A stretch of 64,000 bases of DNA. It comes from Burkholderia sp. USMB20 (GTDB lineage: Bacteria > Pseudomonadota > Gammaproteobacteria > Burkholderiales > Burkholderiaceae). The stretch lies in contig NZ_JTAN02000001.1 of NCBI RefSeq assembly GCF_000949135.2, positions 62,001-126,000 of the forward strand, written 5' to 3'. Numbering within the stretch: the stretch's first letter is position 1; the number at the start of each line of letters is the position of its first letter. The position numbers and the translations under genes were made by a program. Positions 10,783-18,858 of this stretch are shown piece by piece. The notes beneath the pieces were generated by a model. It was not told the DNA's origin. It ran no database searches and was given only the letters and a program-made list of their open reading frames with translations.

Positions 10783-11973
10783 TTACTGCCCGAGGTAACG
10801 CTCCACGAGGCGCGTCCAGAACGCCGCGCCGATCGGCAGGTTGCGATCGTTGAAGTCGTACTTCGGGTTGTGCACCATGCAGCCGTCCTCGCCTTCGCCG
10901 TTGCCGAGCCGCACGAACGAGCCGGGCCGCTGCTGCAGCATGAACGCGAAATCCTCGCTGCCCATCAGCAGGTCGGCCTGCTCGACCACATGCGCGTCGC
11001 CGACCAGTTCGCGCGCGACCTGCGCGGCGAAATCCGTTTCGGCATCCGTATTGACGACGACCGGATAGCCTTCGATGTACTCGACGTGCGCGGTCGCGCC
11101 ATAGCTCGCGGCCTGCGACTCGGCGAGCTCGACGATGCGGCGCTTGAGCAGCGCGCGCACGTCGGGGCTGAACGAACGCACGCTGAGTTCGAGACGCGCG
11201 CCGTTCGGGATCACGTTGTTCGCGGTGCCCGCGTGCATCGAGCCGACCGTGACGACCGCCGGCTGCGACGGGTCGACGTTGCGCGCGACGATCGTCTGCA
11301 GCGCCATCACGATGCTGGCCGCGACGACCACCGGATCGACCGTCAGGTGCGGCCGCGCCGCGTGGCCGCCGACGCCCTCGATCGAGATGATCGCCTTGTC
11401 GCCGGCCGACATGAACGGGCCGCGCCGCGTGAGGAACACGCCGGGCGCCGCGCCCGGATGGTTGTGCATGCCGAACACCGCATCGCACGGAAAGCGCTCG
11501 AACAGGCCGTCGTCGATCATCTTCTTCGCGCCGCTGTCGACGCCGTGCTCTTCCGCCGGCTGGAAATACAGGTGCACGGTGCCGGAGAAATTGCGCGTCT
11601 TCGCGAGGTGTTGCGCGGCACCGAGCAGCATCGTGGTGTGGCCGTCGTGGCCGCACGCGTGCATCTTGCCGTGCGTGCCGCTCGCATACGGCAGGCCGGT
11701 CGCCTCGAGGATCGGCAGCGCGTCCATGTCCGCGCGGATGCCGATGCTGCGCGTGCCGTCGCCCGCGCGCAGCGTGCCGACCACACCCGTCTTGCCGACC
11801 CCGCGCGTCACCTGCCAGCCCCACTGCTCGAGCTTGTCCGCGACGAGCGCCGCCGTTTCGTGCTCCTCGTACGCGAGTTCCGGGTGGCGGTGAATGTGAT
11901 GGCGGATCTCGCGCAGCCCGCCGGCGGCGGGCATCAGATCCTCGATTTCGGTGAATCGGGCGTCGGTGGTCAT
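10783..11973 (-). CDS. M20-family amidohydrolase (hippurate hydrolase-like)
   Basis: This 396-residue metal-dependent amidohydrolase belongs to the M20D group (hippuricase, N-acyl-L-amino-acid and IAA-amino-acid hydrolases). Visible markers are GIRADMDALPI, MHACGHDGHTTMLLGAA (Cys and His ligands), YFQPAEEHGVDSGAKKM (catalytic Glu pair), GVGGHAARPHL in the lid domain and LLMGSEDFAFMLQ. It would release an amino acid from an N-acyl or N-aroyl conjugate in the cytoplasm. The ATG at 11973 was chosen because AGGAG lies 8 bases upstream; an in-frame start 42 bases earlier lacks this. It is probably co-transcribed with the downstream transporter. Confidence 0.85.
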   Translation of the reverse strand: MTTDARFTEIEDLMPAAGGLREIRHHIHRHPELAYEEHETAALVADKLEQWGWQVTRGVGKTGVVGTLRAGDGTRSIGIRADMDALPILEATGLPYASGTHGKMHACGHDGHTTMLLGAAQHLAKTRNFSGTVHLYFQPAEEHGVDSGAKKMIDDGLFERFPCDAVFGMHNHPGAAPGVFLTRRGPFMSAGDKAIISIEGVGGHAARPHLTVDPVVVAASIVMALQTIVARNVDPSQPAVVTVGSMHAGTANNVIPNGARLELSVRSFSPDVRALLKRRIVELAESQAASYGATAHVEYIEGYPVVVNTDAETDFAAQVARELVGDAHVVEQADLLMGSEDFAFMLQQRPGSFVRLGNGEGEDGCMVHNPKYDFNDRNLPIGAAFWTRLVERYLGQ

Positions 11974-12015
11974 CAAGCGGCTCCTGCTGATCGTCAGCGT
12001 GTCAGCCGCACGCAA

Positions 12016-12578
12016 ACGGTGCGTGCGGGAAAGCGAGCCACTATAGCGAGCCGATATCGGTTCAATAAGATGCGGAATTTTTCACCGCGATAAGCTTTAT
12101 TAATCAGGGTTAACGCGGGCAAAGGTCGCCGGCATGTGATCTTCGATTAGATATGGATACGACTTTCGATTAGATGCGGATACGGGTACCCAACACCGGC
12201 CCGGTACGCCCGCAGTACATGGCGTATCCACATCTAATCGAAAACGGCTTTGAGCCCGCCCGGGAGGCTACTTCACATTCCCGCCCGCAAGTCAATAGGC
12301 GGCCCGATGGGAGATCGAACCGGGTATTCCGAACGCTCCGTTCGCAGAATTCGCATAGCCTCTTTGAAAGGTCCCGCCGCGGCCGGCGCGAACGGCGCGA
12401 GCGGAGCATCTTGTCCAGCAGGGTCTGCCTGTCTCTAGGTCGCCTAAGAACGAGGCATATAAGGCCACAACCCGCCCGGCGCCTCCCGATCGCCTTGCGT
12501 GCCGGCATCGATCCAGCACGCCACGACAGCGGCGCTCAATCCCGGGGCGGTCATTCCGAGCACTCCCCCTGTACTCGA
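12016..12578. other. Intergenic region at the chromosome/accessory boundary
   Basis: These 563 bases hold the promoter side of the amidohydrolase gene and a cluster of three related 20-bp repeats (listed separately). No open frame shows coding bias, and I see no tRNA. The character of the sequence changes from ordinary chromosome to orphan genes across this stretch, so it may be an island edge. Confidence 0.4.
12142..12242. repeat. Three-copy 20-bp repeat, two direct and one inverted
   Basis: The motif TTCGATTAGATNNGGATACG occurs at 12142-12161 (NN = AT), at 12165-12184 (NN = GC) and inverted at 12223-12242 (NN = GT on its own strand). The direct pair is phased at 23 bp. The inverted copy is 38 bp beyond the second. 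The match is exact outside the two variable bases. Such arrangements occur at recombinase attachment or arm sites and at operators; here there is no complete recombinase gene beside it. Confidence 0.8.
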
Positions 12579-13094
12579 TCATTTGGCTCGCCTTAGCACG
12601 ACCTCACCCGAGCCTCCTCCCCCCGAGGCTGCCGGCGTGGTCCACCTGAGTTCGTCTCCCGAGAGGACAAACGGCCTGCGCTGCTCAACCCCGTTCCAGT
12701 TTGGAAATGTGCTTGTGTCGATGCGAAAGGTGATGGTTTTGTCTGCTTCGTTTACGACGTACGTACCAAAGTGGGCGATCGAACCTTGCACCACGGCGCG
12801 GTATTCCTCTGCACTGCCTTTCATGCGATCGTTGGATACATACTTGGGTAGATCGCTGCGCGAATTCACCAGTGCGTAGTGACCATGGCCGTCAAAAATC
12901 ACGAGCCCGTGCGGATTGGGTCCGTACATGGGTGTGCGGCTTCCGTCCGGGCGGACAGTGTCGACCGAGACATATGTCCATGCGCCGGCCAGTTGCTGGT
13001 CCACTGACTGTTGACTTAACGCAACGCCCGATTGAAGCGTCAGTACCAGAAGCCCCCATCGCGAAGCGGTGATGACGATGCGGATTTGATTCAC
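12579..13094 (-). CDS. Exported lipocalin-like domain protein
   Basis: This encodes 171 residues from a GTG at 13094, chosen because AGGAGG lies 4-5 bases upstream. Residues 1-28 look like a Sec signal peptide (ITASRWGLLVLTLQSGVALSQ). The mature part reads LAGAWTYVSVDTVRPDGSR, then YGPNPHGLVIFDGHGHYALV, then TFRIDTSTFPNWNGVEQRRP. This strand pattern with a GxW start resembles the lipocalin-like domain I know as Lipocalin_5. The ligand and role are unknown. It stands alone on the minus strand at the left end of the accessory region. Periplasmic location is inferred from the signal peptide. Confidence 0.65.
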   Translation of the reverse strand: MNQIRIVITASRWGLLVLTLQSGVALSQQSVDQQLAGAWTYVSVDTVRPDGSRTPMYGPNPHGLVIFDGHGHYALVNSRSDLPKYVSNDRMKGSAEEYRAVVQGSIAHFGTYVVNEADKTITFRIDTSTFPNWNGVEQRRPFVLSGDELRWTTPAASGGGGSGEVVLRRAK

Positions 13095-13530
13095 GGCCCC
13101 TCCTCTCGCAAAGCGACCCATTGCGACAAATATAGAATGTGCGCAACGAAAGGCAGAGGAAATCGCCGCCGCTCCGAATGCTCGGTGCGCGTGCAAACGT
13201 GTCCGCGCGACGACCGCGTCCCCCTCGCTAAGTACCGGGCCGATACTTGCATCCGCCGGCCATGTGGATTGCCACGGCGAAGTTCAATCTGTCTCTAGAC
13301 GCCTGCTCAGACATTACCCGCTGCGCGTCGACCTGGAGGGTTTCGGGTGCGGCGTGGCCCGGAGTCTGGGCCACTGCGGAATACCATCTGGTTCCGCGCC
13401 GCTCATGGCCTACAGATTTCTGGCGCGCAAGCTGCACTTGGGCTGCATGGCCTGCAAACGTGGGCCGGGAAAAACGGCGGGAGGCCTTCGTGGTCCAGCA
13501 ACTCAAGGGCAAGCGAATATTTGCACCGTC

Positions 13531-14157
13531 ATGCGCTGGCTACGCAGCTATACGGGCCAAGCCCACTCCTTCACGTACCCCATGCAGCTCAAAGCAACTC
13601 GAGAAGCCCACGCTGGAACCGTCGACGCACTGGTTTCTTTCATGAATGACTGCCAGTTCGGCGCCTCAGACCTGACGGCCGCGACCGTTTCGCTCGCGCT
13701 CGAATACGTCTATCAACCCCACCCGCGCTTCTGGCGGGACTTCAACGTGGCATTCCTTGTCCGGGCGCTCACGCTGTGCGTTCGCGATTGGCGCGCCGCC
13801 GTCAATAGCGCCGGTCATGCCTCAGGAGGCGCCACAAGGCTGCTCGCGGACGTCGAGGAATACGTGCGCGTCAACGCGTTCGACGAAGCAAATGCCGAAA
13901 TGCTGAGGACGTTGCCGGTCCACATGCGACCGACCGACGGAGCCACCGCGTTCGAGTGGCTTTCCGCGCAACTGGCCAGGAACGGAATGATGGAGGAACT
14001 CAATTTCGCGCGGCGAGACGGCGATGTCTGCGGCGACGGCGCGCTCGATGCGCTGCATTGCATCGAGGAAGCGGCAGCCGGGCGACACATCGAGAGGACG
14101 GGGACGCTCATCGCTCGAGTGTATCGCGACGCAGTGGTGAAGGAGCATGCGGTGTGA
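13531..14157 (+). CDS. Unknown orphan protein (parent of a broken copy at 17,784)
   Basis: I do not recognise this protein. The open frame extends upstream to 13264, but the first 90 codons look non-coding, so ATG 13531 is a cautious choice; 13582 is also possible. No ribosome site decides it. The C-terminal 105 residues are charged and helical, with DEANAEMLRTLPVHM, LDALHCIEEAAAG and a VYRDAVVKEHAV end. That same segment reappears, frameshifted, at 17784-18099, after an oxidoreductase/LysR block. No membrane segments or signal peptide are visible. Confidence 0.5.
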   Translation: MRWLRSYTGQAHSFTYPMQLKATREAHAGTVDALVSFMNDCQFGASDLTAATVSLALEYVYQPHPRFWRDFNVAFLVRALTLCVRDWRAAVNSAGHASGGATRLLADVEEYVRVNAFDEANAEMLRTLPVHMRPTDGATAFEWLSAQLARNGMMEELNFARRDGDVCGDGALDALHCIEEAAAGRHIERTGTLIARVYRDAVVKEHAV

Positions 14158-14308
14158 GCGTCGTCCGGCTCGTAAGTGGGACAGTTTGCTGGGCGCGAGA
14201 ATGCGATCGTCACGCCGATTGGATTGCGCGTCACCCCTGACCTCGATTGGAATTGCGCCCACCGCTTCGCACATACCTGACATATCTGGACCAAACACAC
14301 CCACCGAT

Positions 14309-14824
14309 ATGATTCAATTCACGGAAGAGCAGATAGCTGCCAGAGAGCTCCGAAACGCCGCATACCACGAAGCGGGCCACAAAATGCTCTACGAGCGCTT
14401 CGGCGGCGCTGGCGACGCAGTCGTGTGGAAAAACGAGAGTGGTAATCCTGAGGAAAGGGCGTGGCTTGGCCAGTTCCGTCCCCGCACCTGCCCCGAGGAG
14501 ATGCGCAGAACGGCGTTGAACCATGGGTTTCCCGCTGCCGAGCTACCTGAGAATTGGATGGTGCTCGTCGGCATGGCAGGCCTGTTGGCCGAGGACATCC
14601 TGAGCGGCGAGACGGATGATACGGGCGCCATGGCGGATACCCTGTTTCTCAGAATTTCCTTTGGAGAGGCATCGCCCTCCGACCTCGCGCACATGGGCGT
14701 CACGGATATCGAAAACTGCGGACTGAGCTATGAGGTGGTCGACGAAGCCGTGCGGATGCTGCGCGAGGGATGGCCGGTCGTGCAGAAAGAAGCCGAGTAT
14801 TTGATAAAAGCCGTGGCAAGCTGA
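14309..14824 (+). CDS. Stand-alone M41-like zinc protease domain protein
   Basis: This 171-residue protein has AAYHEAGHKMLYERFGG, with HEAGH at residues 20-24, and then GMAGLLAEDILSGETDD followed by TGAMADTL. The order HEAGH, G-x-x-AEd and TGA-x-x-D matches the peptidase domain of FtsH (M41), where the later Asp (here Asp110) is the third zinc ligand. There is no AAA ATPase domain and no membrane segment, so it is a protease domain on its own or a derived regulator. ATG 14309 is chosen because the conserved domain starts soon after it; an upstream in-frame start would add a low-quality leader. It lies 151 bases after the orphan gene. Confidence 0.6.
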   Translation: MIQFTEEQIAARELRNAAYHEAGHKMLYERFGGAGDAVVWKNESGNPEERAWLGQFRPRTCPEEMRRTALNHGFPAAELPENWMVLVGMAGLLAEDILSGETDDTGAMADTLFLRISFGEASPSDLAHMGVTDIENCGLSYEVVDEAVRMLREGWPVVQKEAEYLIKAVAS

Positions 14825-14869
14825 CCCGCGTGCGACGGAATTGTGTGAGTCAACACCCGCCTGCGCCAT

Positions 14870-15090
14870 GTGATGCGGCGATTTTTCCGGCTGGCTGGCC
14901 ATGTGATCGGCGCGAACCATCCCGTAATCGCCGAAAAGTTGCGACGCGCGAGCTCGTATTGGCCCGCCACGCCCAGGAAACGCGCTCTCGCTCGCGGAGC
15001 CAAACTGACGACGGTGCGCGATAGCCTGCGTCATGCATCGATTTCGACCACCACTGTTTGCCTGCGAGCGACGGACCGGCCAGATAAATC
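14870..15090 (+). pseudogene. Remnant of a tyrosine recombinase (phage-type integrase) C-terminus
   Basis: The + strand reads RRFFRLAGHVIGAN, then AEKLRRAS, then ARGAKLTTVRDSLRHASIST. This matches the C-terminal part of Burkholderia-type phage integrases, where the pattern is normally ATPHWMRHTHASHALARGAE, then LTTVRDNLRHASISTTSIYL. The HTHAS box is replaced by unrelated residues and the catalytic Tyr position has become Cys (TTTVCLR). No N-terminal catalytic domain precedes it. It is a dead fragment and evidence that a mobile element was once here. Confidence 0.7.
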
Positions 15091-15265
15091 AGGCGTTCGC
15101 AGCACGATAGTTGGCCTGCCCGCATCGACCTATTTCTCTGTTCGACCCGAAGCCGCCGTTCGAGCCGCCAGAGCTTCCGTCCGCGCCGGTCCCTCACGAG
15201 CAACGGTTTCGCCTTTGTGGAACGTTTATCGATTGACGGCCAGGCGATCGCTCAACGGCCCAGGC

Positions 15266-15691
15266 TTACTGATTAAACCCTGCCTGGCGCAGCGCTTCCT
15301 CAGCGGCGTCGTGGTCTTGAGCCGATGTTCCGCCAGAAACGCCGATGCCCCCGACCAGACGCCCTTCGTGAAAGATCGGGACGCCGCCACCGACCGGCAT
15401 CAGCCGCGGATGGTGCGCCAGCGGGGCAACGGCGGGCTCGGCCATGTACTGATTCCATTGGTGCGTGGCCATGCCGAACGACGCGGCGGTCCATGCTTTG
15501 TCGATGGCGACGTCAACAGTCAGGAACGGGGCGGCATCCGCACGCTCGAACGCGCGCAGGTGACCGCCTGCATCGGTAATCGCGATTGTCGCGGCGAATC
15601 CTCGCGCGGCGCACGCGCGGCGGGCTTCGGCCATCAATGCTTGTGCGGCTTCCAGGCTAATTGTGGTCGTGTTAATGATTGGCGATGTCAT
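15266..15691 (-). CDS. GlcG/HbpS family protein (DUF336)
   Basis: This 141-residue protein fits the GlcG/HbpS family: ISLEAAQALMAEARRACAARG at the N-terminus, ITDAGGHLRAFERADAAPFL, KAWTAASFGMAT, and the Gly-rich GGGVPIFHEGRLVGGIGVSG followed by AAEEAL near the end. Members bind haem or small cofactors or accompany oxidoreductase genes, and a precise role is rarely known. The start has ATG at 15691. It lies 28 bases after the oxidoreductase gene on the same strand, so the two form an operon transcribed away from the divergent LysR gene. Confidence 0.8.
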   Translation of the reverse strand: MTSPIINTTTISLEAAQALMAEARRACAARGFAATIAITDAGGHLRAFERADAAPFLTVDVAIDKAWTAASFGMATHQWNQYMAEPAVAPLAHHPRLMPVGGGVPIFHEGRLVGGIGVSGGTSAQDHDAAEEALRQAGFNQ

Positions 15692-15719
15692 GATGGTTTC
15701 CGTTGTCAGAAGGGGTTCA

Positions 15720-16730
15720 CTAGTTGGCGACGACGACCTTGCCGATCATGTTGCCGGCTTCGACCAGCGCATGCGCTTCGGTCAGACCTGCGGCGTTGAT
15801 GCCGTCAATGCGTCGGGTCAGGGTGTGTTTTAGCCGCCCCTGATCGACCAGTTGCGCCGCGCGGCGCAGCAATGCGTGTTGTCGTGCAATGGTGCCGGTG
15901 CTAAACATCGCGCGGGTGAACATCAGTTCCCAGTGAATCGAGATGGATTTTCCCTTGAACGGACCGATGTCCAGACCCACCGGGTCGTCGATGAGGGCGA
16001 ACTGGCCTTCCGGGCGCAGCACGGCAGCGATCTGAGTCACATAGGCGGCGCTGTTGTTCAACCCGGCAACATGGGTGACATGCTCGATACCGAGCGCGGC
16101 TAATTGCGGCGCCCAGGGTTCATGGTGATCGAGGACGTGATGGGCGCCATGTGCCAGCACCCACTCGCGGGTTTGCGGCCGCGAGGCCGTGCCGATGACC
16201 GTCACACCAGTCAATTCGCGCGCCAGTTGCGTCAGGATCGAGCCCACACCGCCAGCTGCGCCGATGACGAGCAGCACGTTGTGGTCGGTCGGGTCCGCCG
16301 CCTGAACGCGCAGGCGGTCGAACAGCAGTTCCCATGCGGTGATCGTCGTCAGCGGCAACGACGCGGCTTCGGCGAAGTCCAGTGAGTTCGGCATGGGGCC
16401 GACGATGCGTTCGTCCACGGCGTGCAGTTCGCTGTTGCTGCCGGGCCGCGTGATATCGCCGGCGTACCAGACACGGTCGCCTGCCTTGAAGCGCGTGGCC
16501 AGCGGACCGGTCGCGCGAACGATTCCCGTCGCGTCCCAGCCGGCGATACGGGCACCGCCTTCCGGAATATCTCCGCCGCCCCGGATCTTGGTATCGACCG
16601 GGTTGACCGATACCGCCTTTACTTCCACCAACAGATCGTGGTCGCGCAGTTCCGGCGTGGGCAGCTCGATATCGTGCAGCGCCTGCGGGTAGCTGATGGG
16701 GTGGTTCTGATAGAAGCCGATGGCTTTCAT
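15720..16730 (-). CDS. Zinc-type alcohol dehydrogenase-like / quinone oxidoreductase family protein
   Basis: This 336-residue protein is a medium-chain dehydrogenase/reductase. It has the GroES-like N-terminal domain (VEVKAVSVNPVDTKIRGGGD, AGDRVWYAGDITRPGS) and a Rossmann domain with VIGAAGGVGSILTQLA at about 160-175. It lacks the usual structural-zinc Cys cluster, which fits the NADPH:quinone reductase-like branch often annotated zinc-type alcohol dehydrogenase-like. It would reduce a quinone or enone with NAD(P)H. The ATG at 16730 has GGAGA upstream; another in-frame ATG lies 15 bases earlier. It precedes the HbpS-like gene and is divergent from a LysR gene that probably controls it. Confidence 0.8.
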   Translation of the reverse strand: MKAIGFYQNHPISYPQALHDIELPTPELRDHDLLVEVKAVSVNPVDTKIRGGGDIPEGGARIAGWDATGIVRATGPLATRFKAGDRVWYAGDITRPGSNSELHAVDERIVGPMPNSLDFAEAASLPLTTITAWELLFDRLRVQAADPTDHNVLLVIGAAGGVGSILTQLARELTGVTVIGTASRPQTREWVLAHGAHHVLDHHEPWAPQLAALGIEHVTHVAGLNNSAAYVTQIAAVLRPEGQFALIDDPVGLDIGPFKGKSISIHWELMFTRAMFSTGTIARQHALLRRAAQLVDQGRLKHTLTRRIDGINAAGLTEAHALVEAGNMIGKVVVAN

Positions 16731-16827
16731 ACACAGGGTCTCCAAGAGTGATTGAGACCATGTTATCTTTCATCGATATGCGGATAAATACCAGTTTTTC
16801 CCAAACAATTTCGTCATTTCAGCGAAA

Positions 16828-17766
16828 ATGATACGACTCGATGACGTTCAGATCTTCGTGCACACGGTGGACTACGGCAGCTTCTCGGAGGCGGCACGCC
16901 AGCTGAATATCGCGCCAGCTCACGCGAGTGCATCAGTTCAGCGGCTCGAAAAAGCATTGGACACGCGCCTGTTCACTCGTTCGACGCGCAGCATGCAGCT
17001 GTCGGAAGCTGGCGAGCGCTACCTGCCGCATGCGCGGGTCATGATTGGCGCGCTGGAGCAAGGCCAGCAGGCCCTGGAAAGCGGCCGGGGGGCGCTGTCC
17101 GGCCCGCTGCGGCTGTCCGCCCCATCTGACTTTGGGCGAAACCTGCTATTGCCGTGGCTGGATGAATTTCAACACCAGCACCCGGGTTTGTCGCTGCACC
17201 TCAAAATGAGCGACCGCGCGGCCGACCTCATCCGCCAGCCGTTGGATGCCGTCGTGCGCTACGGAGCGCTACCCGATTCGTCTCTGCTGGCCTTGAAGCT
17301 GGTCGACAACAACCGGCGGGCATTGTGCGCCGCGCCGTCATACCTCAAACAACATGGCGCACCGGCCAAAGTTGATGACCTGCGGCGACACAATTGCCTT
17401 CGGTACGTCTGGAGCGAGCAGCTCCATGAGCGCTGGCGATTTACCCCACCTGGAGGCGAGCGCACCGTGGCAGTCACGGGCAATCGCGTCAGCGACGATG
17501 CCGATGCCGTTCGTCGCTGGGCGGTAGCCGGGGAAGGCCTTGTCTACAAGTCGCGACTAGACCTCATCGACGATCTGAAGGCAGGCCGGCTAGTGGAGAT
17601 ATTTCCTCCCGAGGACTGTGAGCCTGCGCCGCTGCACCTGATTTGCGCCCACCGCGCGCAACTGACGCCCGCGATTAACCAGTTGCATTTCTTCCTACGC
17701 GAGCGCTGCTCGGCGTTGCTTGCCAGTCATCCATATGGGGGCACTCAGGCTGTACTCGCGACTTAA
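16828..17766 (+). CDS. LysR-family transcriptional regulator
   Basis: This 312-residue LysR protein has the N-terminal winged HTH (MIRLDDVQIFVHTVDYGSFS, then LEKALDTRLFTRSTRSMQLSEAG) and a substrate-binding domain with LSGPLRLSAPSDFGRNLLLP. The sequence fits the LysR group that controls oxidoreductase genes. It is divergent from the quinone-oxidoreductase/HbpS operon across 97 bases, the classic LysR arrangement, so that operon is its probable target. Its stop is followed within 20 bases by the broken copy of the orphan gene from 13,531, which marks a rearrangement edge. Confidence 0.85.
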   Translation: MIRLDDVQIFVHTVDYGSFSEAARQLNIAPAHASASVQRLEKALDTRLFTRSTRSMQLSEAGERYLPHARVMIGALEQGQQALESGRGALSGPLRLSAPSDFGRNLLLPWLDEFQHQHPGLSLHLKMSDRAADLIRQPLDAVVRYGALPDSSLLALKLVDNNRRALCAAPSYLKQHGAPAKVDDLRRHNCLRYVWSEQLHERWRFTPPGGERTVAVTGNRVSDDADAVRRWAVAGEGLVYKSRLDLIDDLKAGRLVEIFPPEDCEPAPLHLICAHRAQLTPAINQLHFFLRERCSALLASHPYGGTQAVLAT

Positions 17767-17783
17767 TTGACCGCCTAGGTTGC

Positions 17784-18099
17784 TCTCGGACATCGGCGAG
17801 TACATGCGCGTCAGCACGTTTGATGAAGCCAATGCAGAAATGCTGCGTGCACTACCGAGCCACAGCGACCGACAGATGGAGACACCGCATTCGACTGGAT
17901 TTCGGCTGAGTTGACGAGAAAAGGAATGACGGTGGAACTCGAGTTCGCTCGACGAGACAGGGATGTCTGCGGTAACTGGGCGCTAGACGCGTTGCATTGC
18001 ATCGAGGAAGCAGCAGCCGGCCGGTCCATCGAGAGGACCGGAATGCTCATAGCGAAGGTGTATCGCGACGCAGTCGTGAAGGAGCACGTCGTGCAATGA
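17784..18099 (+). pseudogene. Truncated, frameshifted copy of the orphan gene at 13,531
   Basis: The segment begins LLSDIGEYMRVSTFDEANAE and reads in parallel with the C-terminal 105 residues of the orphan protein at 13531-14157. The frame breaks near 17862-17880: the first half ends MLRALPSH, and the rest resumes in another frame as DGDTAFDWISAELTRKGMTV through ALDALHCIEEAAAG to VVKEHVVQ. The N-terminal half of the parent gene is absent. The two copies flank the recombinase remnant and the HbpS/oxidoreductase/LysR block, so the copy may have come with that block or from a local duplication. Confidence 0.75.
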
Positions 18100-18162
18100 G
18101 CGCCCGCGCGAACCGCCGTCACGTGCCTGAGCTTGCCGCGCCAACATAGGGCGCGACACGAA

Positions 18163-18858
18163 CTATGGAAGAATCATCGACCACCACGCAGGCATCTCGT
18201 CATGTAAGGCCAGTACGGCCCCGTTCTTTACAATGGCGACCGGTCGATGCGTGCCCTGCCCATCCTGCCGATCTGGAGAGTTGTCAAAAAACACGGCGAG
18301 CGGCACGATTTGCAGCGCTTTTTGCGCATTAGTAAAGACGCGCGGAAACCGCGCCTGCTGCACATCGGACGGGACGTCATGTCCTCCACCGCCGACCCGG
18401 TGTTGAACGCGCTGTTGGGCAAGCTGCACATTGTCCAGTCCAACAAAGAACATGATGACGTAGTACCCGGCGGCGACTCCACGTCGCAGTTCGTCAAGTT
18501 TGTGCCCGTACGGATCCGAAAAGACCGTTTCGAAGACGAAGTGGCTTTGAGCGCCCGGAGCCGCAGACAAGAGCAACTCGCGCCGGCGTGTCGCCTCGGC
18601 TTGCGCCTCCCGAGCAGTCTCTACCGTTTGCGGAGCTTGCGGGTCCGTTTGCGCCGCTTCGTTCAACTCACGCTCGATCTCGTCGGCGTTTATATATTCA
18701 GCCCCTAAGGCGTCTTCCAGCATTGGCTCCAGCTTTTTCCGCCAAAGCGTGGTCTTGCCAGCCCCATTGGGACCGGCAATCATGACCATGAGAGATTTGT
18801 CTCCTGCGCCTGCTATAAGCTCGTCAAGGAACAAGTCATAGAGCTGCGCCCCCGTCAA
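18163..18858 (-). CDS. Zeta-toxin-like P-loop kinase
   Basis: This 231-residue protein has the Walker A motif MIAGPNGAGKTTLW (G29-T36), then INADEIERELNEAA and FVFETVFSDPYGHKLDELRR with GYYVIMFFVGLDN, the pattern of zeta toxins and the predicted ABC-type ATPase family COG4185. Zeta toxins phosphorylate UDP-N-acetyl sugars or related small molecules; the substrate here is not known. The start is a TTG that overlaps the upstream HTH gene stop as TTGA, implying translational coupling. It is the last gene of a three-gene operon (TIGR04255-like, HTH, kinase). A non-toxic kinase is possible. Confidence 0.75.
   Translation of the reverse strand: MTGAQLYDLFLDELIAGAGDKSLMVMIAGPNGAGKTTLWRKKLEPMLEDALGAEYINADEIERELNEAAQTDPQAPQTVETAREAQAEATRRRELLLSAAPGAQSHFVFETVFSDPYGHKLDELRRGVAAGYYVIMFFVGLDNVQLAQQRVQHRVGGGGHDVPSDVQQARFPRVFTNAQKALQIVPLAVFFDNSPDRQDGQGTHRPVAIVKNGAVLALHDEMPAWWSMILP

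Noticed and set aside
9262-12093. Very long open frame (943 codons) on the + strand
   Set aside because: It is antisense to the MFS transporter and amidohydrolase genes, both with clear domains and good ribosome sites. Its product is Arg/His/Ala-rich, as expected of an antisense GC-rich shadow.
12142-12242. CRISPR-like array
   Set aside because: There are only three copies, one is inverted, and spacing is 3 and 38 bp. This does not fit a CRISPR array, and no cas gene is present.
12240-12580. tRNA gene as an integration site
   Set aside because: I checked for a T-arm/acceptor pattern near 12,310 and found no cloverleaf. A tRNA search program would settle it.
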